A stretch of 62,580 nucleotides of DNA from a virus: IMG/VR virus record IMGVR_UViG_3300017963_002532, positions 64,001 through 126,580 of that record; one strand, written 5' to 3'. This document shows, piece by piece, positions 7,760 to 16,418 of this stretch (position 1 is its first letter; the number at the start of each line of letters is the position of its first letter). Under the pieces are notes generated by a model. That model made no database searches. It saw only the letters and a list, made by a program, of their open reading frames with translations, and was not told the origin of the DNA. The translations under genes and the position numbers were made by a program.

Positions 7760-8920
7760 TTACTTTTTGCACTTGCAACCGCCCTTACAGCGGGGCTTGT
7801 CTTCCAGAATCTTTTTGATCACTGCCACGATATTCTGCGACGGCGTATAGTCGTTGTAGGAGTCGTAGTAGTAATTATCCCATGCGCGGTTCATTGAACG
7901 CAGCGCACCATATAAGGCAACGTCATCCTGAATCCTCATAGTCCACAGAAACGCATTACCGTCGTCCGGATTGTTAGGAATCAGGGTTGTCGGACGCTCT
8001 GTAGAATCCCGTAGGATCAGGCATGGCTTCCGGAAGTAGTGAGACTCCTCAGATGAGGTAGAACCACTGTCGCTGACCACGACGTTACACCCGGCGACGA
8101 GCCGCAAGAAATCCTCCTGTGTCTGTGAGTCGAGAATCTCCACGCTGTCCGGAATGAAGTCGAGCAAACCGTACTTCTCTAGCTCCTTCCGTGTGCGCCC
8201 GTAACAGACGAACTTAGCCTTGCGCCCGCCCTGATAGATCTCGCGCAGTAGGTGAACGAAGTAGGTGAGGTTCTTCTCGTTCATGTTGTTGCCGCGATGG
8301 AACGACACAAGGTCATAGTCGCCCACGGTGGGTTGGATACCCCACTTGGTGACGTAGTAGTCCAGCGCCTCGATGATCGTATTCCCAACCACGTGGATCG
8401 TCTCTGGTAGATGACCCTCGCGGATTAGGTGTGGCACATACTCATGGAGATACACGAACTTGTGGTCCGCGATAGCGTCCATCGCCACCCGGTTGATCTC
8501 CTCCGGCAAGTCGAAGTTCTTATAGGCTGTCTCAAGTTTGCCCGACCGCATCGCGCACTCGATCCTGGCGTACTTGATACCCATGCGCTTCGCAATGAGA
8601 CCACTCAGGCACGGATTCATATCGCCCAGGTTGACGAAGAGGTCCGGCTTGATCTCTGCCAGCAACTCGGGTAGCCGATAGAATAGGCGGCTTAGCTGCT
8701 CATACCAGTTCTCGCCCTTCGCGCCGATGCCGAGGTTGTAGTCCGGCTCGCGCAATCCAAGGTTCTCAATAAACGCACGATCAAGCACGTCCGTATGAGA
8801 ATGCTGACCGCTGTTGATGAAGATACACTCGATATCTCGATCTGCGTCCAGGTTCTCAATCAGCCGCGCCAACCGAGCAAAGTCCGGTCGCCCGGCGGCA
8901 AAGACTACCACCTTCTTCAT
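7760..8920 (-). CDS. UDP-GlcNAc 2-epimerase (WecB/FnlC)-like
   Basis: This 386-residue protein belongs to the GT-B-fold sugar-nucleotide 2-epimerases. Signature pieces are SGQH near residue 37, NLGD with the catalytic Asp, RIECAMRSG (usually HVEAGLRS) with the catalytic Glu, LPEEINR, FHRGNN with the catalytic His, and SDSGSTSSEE with RDSTERP. The catalytic acids and His of the family are therefore kept, although flanking residues diverge. The extreme C-terminus is a lysine/cysteine tail (CKGGCKCKK) not usual in the family. The start overlaps the reductase gene as ATGA. A C2 epimerisation in an N-acetyl sugar pathway is likely. Confidence 0.82.
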   Translation of the reverse strand: MKKVVVFAAGRPDFARLARLIENLDADRDIECIFINSGQHSHTDVLDRAFIENLGLREPDYNLGIGAKGENWYEQLSRLFYRLPELLAEIKPDLFVNLGDMNPCLSGLIAKRMGIKYARIECAMRSGKLETAYKNFDLPEEINRVAMDAIADHKFVYLHEYVPHLIREGHLPETIHVVGNTIIEALDYYVTKWGIQPTVGDYDLVSFHRGNNMNEKNLTYFVHLLREIYQGGRKAKFVCYGRTRKELEKYGLLDFIPDSVEILDSQTQEDFLRLVAGCNVVVSDSGSTSSEESHYFRKPCLILRDSTERPTTLIPNNPDDGNAFLWTMRIQDDVALYGALRSMNRAWDNYYYDSYNDYTPSQNIVAVIKKILEDKPRCKGGCKCKK

Positions 8921-9813
8921 GACGTATACCTCTTCTGAACGAGTTCTCGCACCTGATCAATGATGTGCGGAACAGTAAGCTGCATCATATACACCGGATA
9001 CTCTGTCTTCAGAGTCATCCACTTCTCTTGCGGAGCCTTGACAGGCTTAATATCCGCACACACCCGACCGACCCGGGCAAACTCTTTCTTGAATGCCCAT
9101 AGTAGGTTCTCTTTCGAGACCGGAAGAGATGGCATGTGCTGGATACCCGGCTTCCACCAGCCCATCTTCATGATCGTGTAAACGACCTTTGCCCACTGGT
9201 AGGTGGTCATCCCGTTCCAGTGATGATTGACGAAGCCATTGACCTCGCCATCCTGATCGAGATACCACTCAAGAAGCGACCGCTGGGTGTTCATCTCCGG
9301 ACCGACAATGGACGTGCGAATGTTCATCGCCTGCGGACACTCGCCGAGAACCTTTGAGCGCCCGTATACGTCAGTAGCATCCGGTAGGTCGCTTTCCTTA
9401 TACGGCATACGCTTGTCGCCACTGAACACGCAATCAGTGCTGGGGTGGAAAATCTTGCCACCGAACTCACCAGCCATCACGGCTAGCTCGTGCGGGAAGA
9501 TGGAGTTGAGGCGAATGGCATCCGCTACCGAGGCGGGATTCCCCTCATTGATCGTCGGCTTAATCGCACCGATGCAGTTGATGATGTATTCAAACGGACC
9601 GTGTTCCGTGAAGAGGTCGCGCAACTGGTCTTCGTGACCAAGCAGCACGTCCAACACGGCGTGGGTACGCCCGTACATCCGCTTCTGTATACGAGTATCG
9701 GGCTCACGACACGTCCCGACAACCTCGTATTCCGACCCATTATTCAAGTATTGAAATACCTGATGCCCGAGCATCCCCGTAGCACCAAGTACTAGAACCT
9801 TTGGCTTGCTCAT
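8917..9813 (-). CDS. RmlD-type NDP-sugar reductase
   Basis: From the ATG at 9813 (ATGA overlap with the upstream stop) the protein is 298 residues. It has GATGMLGHQ at the N-terminus for NAD(P)H binding, STDCVFSG, and YGRSK as the catalytic Tyr-Lys pair, placing it in the dTDP-4-dehydrorhamnose reductase (RmlD) branch of SDR enzymes. It would reduce a 4-keto sugar nucleotide. Together with the adjacent cupin gene it forms an RmlC/RmlD-like pair; no RmlB-type 4,6-dehydratase is clearly present in the window. Confidence 0.8.
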   Translation of the reverse strand: MSKPKVLVLGATGMLGHQVFQYLNNGSEYEVVGTCREPDTRIQKRMYGRTHAVLDVLLGHEDQLRDLFTEHGPFEYIINCIGAIKPTINEGNPASVADAIRLNSIFPHELAVMAGEFGGKIFHPSTDCVFSGDKRMPYKESDLPDATDVYGRSKVLGECPQAMNIRTSIVGPEMNTQRSLLEWYLDQDGEVNGFVNHHWNGMTTYQWAKVVYTIMKMGWWKPGIQHMPSLPVSKENLLWAFKKEFARVGRVCADIKPVKAPQEKWMTLKTEYPVYMMQLTVPHIIDQVRELVQKRYTS

Positions 9814-10355
9814 CGTGGTTCTACGCTCCACACGTCGCCGAATAGGTCCGGCGGATATCGGAAGTCGTCGCCCTTACTTTGGTCAAACGTCGAAGACGAA
9901 AGAGAGAGTAATAGACAGTCATCCGTAAGGCTTACCCAGCCATTCGCATAGCCGGGCGGAATGATCAACATCTGCGGCTTACGCTCGGTAAGAACAAACG
10001 CATCCACGTTATTCTCGTCAAACGTATGCTTCTCTGGCTCGTCGCCGATCTGCTCTGTGCCAGTTGCCCGAACCGCGACGAACTTAGCCATCCCACGTAG
10101 TACGACAAAATACTTGGTCTCGTGATTGTGAAAGTGAAAGCCGCGAACCACCCCCTTCTGGCTGTTGTTGATGAAGTAGACACGCTTTACATCATCAAGA
10201 TCAATACCAGCACACGTCTTCGCATTAGCCCCGCTGACACGAAGCCCCTCATACTGATCGTCGTCTCCACGGCTCCAGTCATTCCAAACCGGAGTGAGAA
10301 TACCTCTATCGTCCGTATAAGACGGCAGGTCTCTCAATTCTAGCCTTTTACTCAC
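9810..10355 (-). CDS. Cupin, dTDP-4-dehydrorhamnose 3,5-epimerase (RmlC)-like
   Basis: The GTG at 10355 is preceded by GAGGAG at good distance, giving 181 residues. The core VVRGFHFHNHETKYFVVLRG and the PPGYANGW segment are the cupin barrel hallmarks of RmlC-type sugar epimerases or the related FdtA/WxcM isomerases. The first catalytic His lies in the GFHFH stretch. It overlaps the SDR gene upstream by 8 bases and the RmlD-like gene downstream. It probably epimerises or isomerises a keto-deoxy sugar nucleotide; which carbon is not decidable. Confidence 0.78.
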   Translation of the reverse strand: MSKRLELRDLPSYTDDRGILTPVWNDWSRGDDDQYEGLRVSGANAKTCAGIDLDDVKRVYFINNSQKGVVRGFHFHNHETKYFVVLRGMAKFVAVRATGTEQIGDEPEKHTFDENNVDAFVLTERKPQMLIIPPGYANGWVSLTDDCLLLSLSSSTFDQSKGDDFRYPPDLFGDVWSVEPR

Positions 10356-11325
10356 TGAGTTTCTCCTCAATGTTCTTCTTGTTGTTGAAGATCGGGTGCC
10401 GGTGGTTCTTGATCCGGCGCGAAGCTACTGCTGCCGCGATCTCCGCAATAGCGCGTTCCAGCGAGTAATCAAACCCCAGCGGGAAATCACGCTTAAACTT
10501 CTCGGTTGACGCCGCGTAGTCTCGGGCATCCATTCCGTCGCCTTCACGCTCCGTGGTCTTAATCTCGCCAAAGTTCAGAGTCTCCTGGATTGTCTGTGCC
10601 AACTCGTCGATGCGACAGTTGCACTGCGCCACGTTGTAGATGCCGGTCATATCCTTACGCGCAGCGTAGGCAATAATCCGAGCAATGTCTTTCACGTGAA
10701 CGAGCGGGCGCATCTGATCGCCACCATGCACGGTTAGCTCGCCATTGCGCACCATATTGGCGGTCATGATATTGACCACGAGGTCGAAGCGCGGACGAGC
10801 GAACTTGTCACCAAGCCCATAGACGGTGCCAAGACGGAAGATGACGGCGTTCTTATCTTCAAGAAACCTTTCAGCCGCCAGTTTGGTCTTCGCATACTCA
10901 GACAGTGGATTAGTTCCAGCGTCTTCCTTGAGCAGCGTACCACGAGGCGCAGTACCATACACAGAACACGTGCTCATGAAGATGATACGGCGGTCGCCAG
11001 CCACGCTTGCCAGCCACTCTACCGAATCCTGGTTGATCTCTTTCGTCAGCGCCGGGTCAATACTACACGCCGGATCGCCAACCAGAGCCGCCAGCCATAC
11101 GATCGTGTCGAAGTCTTCACCTTCGATCAGCCTCAGTAGCTTATGGCGCTCGCGGATATCTCCATAGTGGAACTGCACGTCCTTGAGATACTGACGCTCG
11201 TAGAGAAGACTATCATACACGTGAATCTCAGTATGAGACGCATCTTTCTGGAAGTTCGCCGCACGTAGGATATCAACCAACGCGCCGCCGATGTAACCCG
11301 CACCCCCAACAATCAGAACCTTCAT
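10348..11325 (-). CDS. NAD-dependent sugar epimerase/dehydratase (GalE-like SDR)
   Basis: This 325-residue extended SDR begins with LIVGGAGYIGG (NAD-binding), has MSTCSVYG (catalytic Ser/Thr) and YAKTK (catalytic Tyr-Lys). The RPLVHVKDIAR segment is typical of nucleotide-sugar epimerases and dehydratases. A GGAGG site precedes the ATG. The last 30 residues are basic and unlike the family core. It may catalyse 4-epimerisation or serve as the missing dehydratase or reductase in the pathway; sequence alone does not decide. Confidence 0.78.
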   Translation of the reverse strand: MKVLIVGGAGYIGGALVDILRAANFQKDASHTEIHVYDSLLYERQYLKDVQFHYGDIRERHKLLRLIEGEDFDTIVWLAALVGDPACSIDPALTKEINQDSVEWLASVAGDRRIIFMSTCSVYGTAPRGTLLKEDAGTNPLSEYAKTKLAAERFLEDKNAVIFRLGTVYGLGDKFARPRFDLVVNIMTANMVRNGELTVHGGDQMRPLVHVKDIARIIAYAARKDMTGIYNVAQCNCRIDELAQTIQETLNFGEIKTTEREGDGMDARDYAASTEKFKRDFPLGFDYSLERAIAEIAAAVASRRIKNHRHPIFNNKKNIEEKLSE

Positions 11326-12054
11326 CTAAACCTCCGTCATATCGTAGCCCAGCCTCCGGGCTAACATTCGTATCTCCGCAGACACCGTATCCGACTGTTC
11401 TCTATTCTCCGGCTTCCTCCATTGTCCAATTCGGTCCGGCGATATCGGACGCTTGTGTGGCACTCCCCAGCCCCCCAAAGTATCCCACACGCGCTTACCA
11501 GCTAGCTCGGCGGAGTCGTGCTTCTGAAACTCCCGATCTACATCTTGTTCTTCATGAAACTTGTCATACCCTTCAATTACCTCCTCATGAAGAAAGTTAG
11601 CGATACGTCTCATTATGATGTCCGTATCAACCACGAGTTCTTCATATTTGATTACGAGAAGGTCGGGGTTGTTTTGATGTAATAGAATCTCGTTTGCCGT
11701 ACGCTCCCACGACTTTGGGTGCCAAAAGTATCTCTGCTCTGCGTGTGGATTATGTGATACCGCAACATCTCGGGGATCGCGGATGGTACAAATAATACGC
11801 TCGCCCCTATCAAAGAGATCTTGGAAACAATAGTTACCCCACTCTTCCCAAAAACCGAACGGCTGTTTCGTAACAACATAACGATCGTTATGAATATGGG
11901 CTAGTTCTAAGAACCTTTCCATATACCGCTCTCTCATCAATGGGTGCATTTCGCTCCTGGTATACACCTTACAGTTGGTGATATACGGCATAAGCATGAG
12001 CAACAGACTTGTGCCACTCCGCGCCGGTCCAGTAACAAAGATATGGTCAGGCAT
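11326..12054 (-). CDS. PAPS-dependent sulfotransferase
   Basis: This is a 242-residue sulfotransferase-fold protein. The 5'-phosphosulfate loop FVTGPARSGTSLL lies at about residues 6-18, and the 3'-phosphate loop IRDPRDVAVSH at about 90-100, both in the expected positions for PAPS binding. The family transfers a sulfuryl group from PAPS to a hydroxyl on a sugar, protein or small molecule. It sits between an SDR and a small unknown gene in the sugar island, so a glycan is the likeliest acceptor. Such genes are uncommon in phages. Host PAPS would be required. Confidence 0.82.
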   Translation of the reverse strand: MPDHIFVTGPARSGTSLLLMLMPYITNCKVYTRSEMHPLMRERYMERFLELAHIHNDRYVVTKQPFGFWEEWGNYCFQDLFDRGERIICTIRDPRDVAVSHNPHAEQRYFWHPKSWERTANEILLHQNNPDLLVIKYEELVVDTDIIMRRIANFLHEEVIEGYDKFHEEQDVDREFQKHDSAELAGKRVWDTLGGWGVPHKRPISPDRIGQWRKPENREQSDTVSAEIRMLARRLGYDMTEV

Positions 12055-12055
12055 T

Positions 12056-12535
12056 TTAGAACGTGCGCCCCTCTACCGGGTACTCGTACTTCGGTAGAAA
12101 CTTCTTAAGTGCCATGTTTAGGGCTGACTTCCCGTTACCCCGTAGCTCACACGCATCGCGGCTTACGCCATCCCACGCTGCAATGAGACCCACACGTGGC
12201 TCCGCGCCCTGAGCAACGCCCTTGTGTTCTTTGCGCTTCAAGTTCTCATACTGTGAGACAATACCCGCGCCCACGGAGATGTGGATCGCGCCGATCAACA
12301 CGTCAGCCAGATCGTCGCCCTGCTCGTGCTCTAGGCGTAGTCGCTCGCGCAGAACGCCCTCTTGGAAATCAGCAGTCTGACCCGCAGCCCCAGCCTTCTC
12401 CATGCACGCCTTGGCTGCGTCTTCATCTGCTGCCGTATAGGACTGGTAAATGAACTCGTGTACCTTGAGAATCTCAATCGCAATGCGGTCGATGATCTCT
12501 GCTACGTGAGCATACTTTACGATCTTATCAGGCAT
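12056..12535 (-). CDS. Unknown protein in sugar island
   Basis: Starting at the ATG at 12535 (AAGGG ribosome site, 8-base overlap with the upstream gene), the product is 159 residues. The N-terminal half is helical with an EHEQGDDLADVLIGAIHIS segment that recalls all-alpha NTP pyrophosphohydrolases of the MazG type, but the full metal-binding E-x2-E-x12-E-x2-D pattern is not evident. The longer frame from 12610 would run deep into the neighbouring gene and is not favoured. Function unknown. Confidence 0.5.
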   Translation of the reverse strand: MPDKIVKYAHVAEIIDRIAIEILKVHEFIYQSYTAADEDAAKACMEKAGAAGQTADFQEGVLRERLRLEHEQGDDLADVLIGAIHISVGAGIVSQYENLKRKEHKGVAQGAEPRVGLIAAWDGVSRDACELRGNGKSALNMALKKFLPKYEYPVEGRTF

Positions 12536-12959
12536 CTGAATCACCCTTTGTCTTATATCCTTCTGCTTGCGGACACGACGCCTTGTGACGCCCCTTAAGT
12601 GAACAGCCACATGGACGCTTGTTCAGTTGATCTGCCCGCTCTTTCACTTTCTTCTTGCGCTTCGGGATGTAGAATTTACGCCGCTCTTTAGCGCGTTCCT
12701 TCCTCTCCTTTAGGCGCTCCTCTTTCATCTCCTCAGCAGTCTGAATTTGTAGTCTCTTGTCTGGTCCGTAAGAGGAACACTTCCAACAGATAGCCGCGAC
12801 AGCCTGCTCCCCAATCTCACGTATGCCATCCTTATTCTGCCACTCAGGAAAGAGAGGACGCCAGCACAGCGCGCAGTGGGTTTTCAGCATCGGATCTGGG
12901 TTTTCCAGATCAATCTCAACTGTCTTCCAATACTTATCGATTACGAGAGTCTTCGTCAT
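12528..12959 (-). CDS. Cysteine-rich zinc-binding protein
   Basis: This protein of about 143 residues (ATG at 12959; ATGs 6 bases and GTGs slightly further upstream are alternatives) has CALC and CWKC pairs about 30 residues apart, forming a probable zinc ribbon. A second cluster near the C-terminus, CGCSLKGRHKASC, can also bind zinc. Between them lies a very basic helical region (about residues 75-115). It probably binds nucleic acid or protein. It overlaps the pseudo-HAD gene by 26 bases. No specific family is recognised. Confidence 0.55.
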   Translation of the reverse strand: MTKTLVIDKYWKTVEIDLENPDPMLKTHCALCWRPLFPEWQNKDGIREIGEQAVAAICWKCSSYGPDKRLQIQTAEEMKEERLKERKERAKERRKFYIPKRKKKVKERADQLNKRPCGCSLKGRHKASCPQAEGYKTKGDSDA

Positions 12960-13578
12960 CACCATCGCCAATCAAAGTGGTGACCAGTGGCACGGTCAAC
13001 TTCGTTCCACGCGGGAGCCTGTGAACATGGCACCCAACGCTACGAGCAGCTTCCACGCCAAGTACGTCAGATTCAATAACCAGTGTCTCGTCAGGAGTCG
13101 TGCGACAATAGTGTAGGGCGACATCATAGCCGAACGCCGCCGGTTTGCCCATCGGAATCTGGTCTGGGGTGATAATATACTGTATACTCGGTAGAACTCC
13201 GCAACAGTCAAGTGCGAACAAAGCTACCTGATAGTCCTTATTCGTGACGCACACAAGGGAGAATCCGTGTTCGCGGATGTACTCCCCCACTAGTATTATG
13301 TCATTATCTGGCTTGATTCTTTCGGTAAAAATATCAAATATGCGCTCGTGGTACATGGCGCGTACTAACTCCAACTGATTCCACCAAATGGCGCCACTCA
13401 GGTTGAGTAGCGCAATCTTGGAATTGAAAGTTAGATTACCGAAGTCACGAATCTGTTCAGTTGGGCTAACGTTGACACCTGTGACGTGTTTCACGGCATA
13501 CTGAAATGCCTCAGCCTCCAAGTGTCTGATATCTACAAAAACCCCATCGAGTGCTCCGACGATAGCTTTTGGTACCAT
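12934..13578 (-). CDS. HAD-fold protein lacking the nucleophile Asp (probable pseudo-enzyme)
   Basis: This 214-residue protein aligns along its length with the HAD phosphatase at 15798-16418: a CVTN versus VCVTNK motif II, a PMGKPAAFGYD motif III lysine region and a VIESDVLGVEAARSVG motif IV region. The family's DxD motif I should read FDLDG, but here it reads GALDG, so the nucleophilic Asp at about residue 9 is Ala while the second Asp remains. The protein should therefore not act as a normal aspartyl-phosphate phosphatase. It may be a regulatory or scaffold copy produced by duplication. Confidence 0.7.
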   Translation of the reverse strand: MVPKAIVGALDGVFVDIRHLEAEAFQYAVKHVTGVNVSPTEQIRDFGNLTFNSKIALLNLSGAIWWNQLELVRAMYHERIFDIFTERIKPDNDIILVGEYIREHGFSLVCVTNKDYQVALFALDCCGVLPSIQYIITPDQIPMGKPAAFGYDVALHYCRTTPDETLVIESDVLGVEAARSVGCHVHRLPRGTKLTVPLVTTLIGDGDDEDSRNR

Positions 13579-13587
13579 TATCCCTCC

Positions 13588-14439
13588 CTAGACCGTCAGA
13601 CCAAAACGAGTCAGAACCTCTCTCTCTAAAGATAGTTGCGCCTCTCGGCTCTCCCATCCTTGTCCGCCGTTCGAGTCCGCGCCAACCGGGCGATCTAGAT
13701 GAGCAAACGGGAACCAGGATTGGTGGATACCCCACTGAGAACGTGAACCCTTGTTTAGTACGCCTGTCTCAAAGTCACGGTTGTCAGCAGCAAGAGCCAC
13801 ATTGATATTATCCAGCAGCGTCATCTCGGGACAGTCGGGACGCGTATTCACAGGATCGAGGAGGAACTTGGTGCGCTTCACAAAGCCCGGGTCTACCATG
13901 AAGACCTGTGGCATGATCTCTCGCCCGGTCCACTTCACCACGGGGTCGTCGTAGCCGCCCACCGTCTGACAAGCCATAGCCTTGCCGTTCACGAACATCT
14001 CCTTGGCGGCGTTGTAGATCCCCTCCTCTTGGAGTAAGAGGATGTTGGACTCACAGATCACCACCACATCCACGTCGTCAGCAACATCAAACAGCGCCTC
14101 TAGCCCGACCTTGTAGTTCCGCAGCATGGACTGACACATCGACTCCATCGCCTTGCCGTCGGCGGGTGCGCGGTAATGCCCTGCGCCGATACCGGGCGAG
14201 ATATCGAACGTCGCCGGGATGAAGTGCTCACGCAGATAGTCCAGGCTGATCGTAACGATATTCGGCACGACCACGTGACGGTCTACGTTTGTGGTATCGA
14301 ACTCACCCTCGGGGTCTCCACTCAGCACAGAAACGATAGGGCTGTCGGCGAACTTCTCCCACTGGTGCTTGATGATATTGGCAGTCCACTCTAGCTCAGT
14401 GAATTGATCGTAGCCAATGAATACGAATCCTACTTTCAT
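13588..14439 (-). CDS. Unknown protein, possibly glycosyltransferase-like
   Basis: From the ATG at 14439, which overlaps the nucleotidyltransferase stop as ATGA, the product is 283 residues. The N-terminus (MKVGFVFIGYDQF) looks like a beta strand followed by a turn, and DVDVVVICESNILLL near residue 130 is a strand ending in acidic residues as in GT-A folds, but a clean DxD is not seen. Context (nucleotidyltransferase upstream, sugar genes around) suggests a sugar-related role. The 70 extra N-terminal residues of the longer open frame are rejected as they lie in the upstream gene. Confidence 0.45.
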   Translation of the reverse strand: MKVGFVFIGYDQFTELEWTANIIKHQWEKFADSPIVSVLSGDPEGEFDTTNVDRHVVVPNIVTISLDYLREHFIPATFDISPGIGAGHYRAPADGKAMESMCQSMLRNYKVGLEALFDVADDVDVVVICESNILLLQEEGIYNAAKEMFVNGKAMACQTVGGYDDPVVKWTGREIMPQVFMVDPGFVKRTKFLLDPVNTRPDCPEMTLLDNINVALAADNRDFETGVLNKGSRSQWGIHQSWFPFAHLDRPVGADSNGGQGWESREAQLSLEREVLTRFGLTV

Positions 14440-15188
14440 TGTGGAACCTTTCCAAGCCAGTACATCATCTCGAACTTGCGCAGGTCTTCCGGCGTCCCAA
14501 CACCAGCCATGAATGATACCTCGTAAGGATAGATAGGACCATTGAGGTTGTTGAACGTCGGAGCCACGTAGAACTCGCCGTTGACGCGCAGGTTCAGCCT
14601 GATCATCTCGTCCGCCGCTGCAACGAAGTCGGAGCCCTTTTTCCACCAATATACGCCCACCGTAGCATTGTCACTGATCGGGTCCTTCTCAGCCACGTGG
14701 GTCACGCGACCGTTAACGTCCACCTTGGCGAATGACCACTTCGGGTGCCAGGACTTGAACGTGAGGATACCGGCGTTAGCCTTCTGCTCTTCCATCTCAT
14801 AGAAGAAGCTTTGTGGGTCCCAACGGAAATACTGGTCCGAGTTGACAACCAATAGCTGGCTGTCTTCCTTGTCGATGTAATCCCGCGTCAGCAGCACGGT
14901 GCAAGCCGCGCCCTCGGTAGTCTCATTCACAACCGTGTAGTTGACCATTACGGGATGATACTTCTCCAACATACGGTCGAGTACCTGATCGACCTTGTAT
15001 CGATCCACATGCTCTTGGCGCACGATGAAGTGCCAGCTAGCCCCGTGGATATTCACACAGTCGATAACCGACTTGATCATAGGGTTGCCATCTGGCATCT
15101 GGATGAGTGGCTTAGGAAAGGAGTAACCCTGCTGTGCGAAACGGCTCCCCTCGCCCGCCATAGGAACAACGATGTTTAGATTGGGCAT
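14436..15188 (-). CDS. Sugar-phosphate nucleotidyltransferase
   Basis: This 250-residue protein begins with NIVVPMAGEGSRF followed by SFPKPLI, the nucleotide-binding signature of RmlA/GlmU/RfbF-type pyrophosphorylases. NSDQYF near residue 117 supplies the metal-binding Asp. GVGTPEDL near the C-terminus is also typical. It would activate a sugar phosphate to an NDP-sugar, feeding the SDR, epimerase and PLP enzymes nearby. Which nucleotide and sugar are used cannot be told. It overlaps the methyltransferase gene by 13 bases. Confidence 0.85.
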   Translation of the reverse strand: MPNLNIVVPMAGEGSRFAQQGYSFPKPLIQMPDGNPMIKSVIDCVNIHGASWHFIVRQEHVDRYKVDQVLDRMLEKYHPVMVNYTVVNETTEGAACTVLLTRDYIDKEDSQLLVVNSDQYFRWDPQSFFYEMEEQKANAGILTFKSWHPKWSFAKVDVNGRVTHVAEKDPISDNATVGVYWWKKGSDFVAAADEMIRLNLRVNGEFYVAPTFNNLNGPIYPYEVSFMAGVGTPEDLRKFEMMYWLGKVPQ

Positions 15189-15796
15189 TTGACTCGTCCT
15201 ACAAAATAGCCTTCTAGTCCGTTAAACAACTGCCTGTGAACCCCGGCACCTACCTGCTCAGGCGTGATCTCATCAGCGATAAAGAAGTCAGCGAACTCGC
15301 CGGTGCGCCCCTTGACCGTGCAATACTCCGCCGATGGTGCCCTTGCGTATATATCGTGGATCATCACAACGCTGGTCTCGTGACACAGGTGGGGTAGTGC
15401 GTCGAGATAGCCATTCACGAACGTAACCTCGTGATGCTCTCCGTCGATGTGTACGAGGTCGAACTTCTGTGAGTTCTGCCGAAAGAACTCGAACATGCAC
15501 TGGTGATGAAATCGGAAGAGTGGATGTTGAAACTTGCTCACGAATGGCTGCGCGTTGATATCCACCCCTGTGTATTCCTGTAGCGAGGAGGGATAGGTTA
15601 AGAAAGAGATGGTTGAATATCCCTGGTCCACTCCAATCTCCAACATGGTCTTTGGCTTAAAAGCATCTAACACCATGCGCTGGAGCCTGAGATCCTCGGG
15701 CTGCTGTGCTTTTGGAATATGCACAAGCAGCGGATGATCGAATACGTCCTGCACTTCCGGCACAGCGACAGCAACAACCTCGTCTAGTAATGTCAT
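15176..15796 (-). CDS. Class I SAM-dependent methyltransferase
   Basis: This 206-residue protein has MLEIGVDQGYST (about residues 51-62) as motif I for SAM binding, and FDLVHIDGEHHEVTFVNGYL (about 110-130) as the acidic post-II region. This arrangement is seen in the Methyltransf_24 and macrocin-O-methyltransferase-like families that methylate sugar hydroxyls and other small molecules. It lies between a HAD phosphatase and a nucleotidyltransferase, so sugar O-methylation is the likeliest job. Cytoplasmic, no membrane segment. Confidence 0.75.
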   Translation of the reverse strand: MTLLDEVVAVAVPEVQDVFDHPLLVHIPKAQQPEDLRLQRMVLDAFKPKTMLEIGVDQGYSTISFLTYPSSLQEYTGVDINAQPFVSKFQHPLFRFHHQCMFEFFRQNSQKFDLVHIDGEHHEVTFVNGYLDALPHLCHETSVVMIHDIYARAPSAEYCTVKGRTGEFADFFIADEITPEQVGAGVHRQLFNGLEGYFVGRVKCPI

Positions 15797-15797
15797 C

Positions 15798-16418
15798 TTA
15801 CCTATCCATGAACTGATTGAAATTCGGAATTGTTAGTTCGTCTACCCCACGAACGTACCAGATATTCAGACAGCCAGTCCGTACTGCTGACTTGAATCCC
15901 TTATGAGAATCCTCCACGATCACGCACTCGCCGGGATGAACCCCGAACGCCCTCATCGCTTGCCAGTAGCCGTCTGGCTCCGGCTTCGGTGCGTCCATAT
16001 CCTCGTTTGAGATGATCGTGTCGATGTATGGGAAGATCCCACATGCTCGTAACAGCAAAATAGTAGAGTGGCGAATTGAGTTGGTGACGCAGGCTACCTT
16101 ATACCCTCGCTCTTTCCAGTATTCGCCCAGCCCCACGATAGTCTCGTCGCGCTCAATAATCTGCGGGATCAACTCCCACGTCTTGTCCTGCTTGATGCGG
16201 GAGATATCGTCGAACTCCTCGGGCTTCACGCGTCCTTGATCTACAAGGGCGCGCAGCTTTACCTTTGTAGGAAGCCCGTTGAAATCCTCGATATGCTCCT
16301 GGCGCGAGATTACCTTCCCCGTTACCTCCATCAGCGCCTCATTGAACGCCTGATAGTGGAGTTCCTTAGCGGGGACCAGTACTCCGTCCAGGTCGCATAG
16401 TATTGCCTTTACTGTCAT
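15798..16418 (-). CDS. HAD-superfamily phosphatase (beta-phosphoglucomutase-like)
   Basis: From the ATG at 16418 (GGAG about 10 bases upstream) the protein is 206 residues. Motif I is intact as CDLDGVLV, motif II is CVTNS, motif III lies in APKPEPDGY and motif IV is VIVEDSHKGFKSA. The long helical cap inserted after motif I fits beta-phosphoglucomutase-like and sugar-phosphate phosphatases. It probably dephosphorylates or isomerises a sugar phosphate in the pathway. A diverged copy with a lost nucleophile lies at 12934-13578. It overlaps the upstream gene by 53 bases. Confidence 0.8.
   Translation of the reverse strand: MTVKAILCDLDGVLVPAKELHYQAFNEALMEVTGKVISRQEHIEDFNGLPTKVKLRALVDQGRVKPEEFDDISRIKQDKTWELIPQIIERDETIVGLGEYWKERGYKVACVTNSIRHSTILLLRACGIFPYIDTIISNEDMDAPKPEPDGYWQAMRAFGVHPGECVIVEDSHKGFKSAVRTGCLNIWYVRGVDELTIPNFNQFMDR

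Noticed and set aside
12056-12610. Start at 12610 for the unknown sugar-island protein
   Set aside because: It would overlap the upstream zinc-binding gene by 83 bases, while ATG 12535 has a good SD and 8-base overlap.
13588-14649. N-terminal 70 residues of the longer 13588-14649 frame
   Set aside because: That region lies within the nucleotidyltransferase gene; the ATG at 14439 has an ATGA junction.
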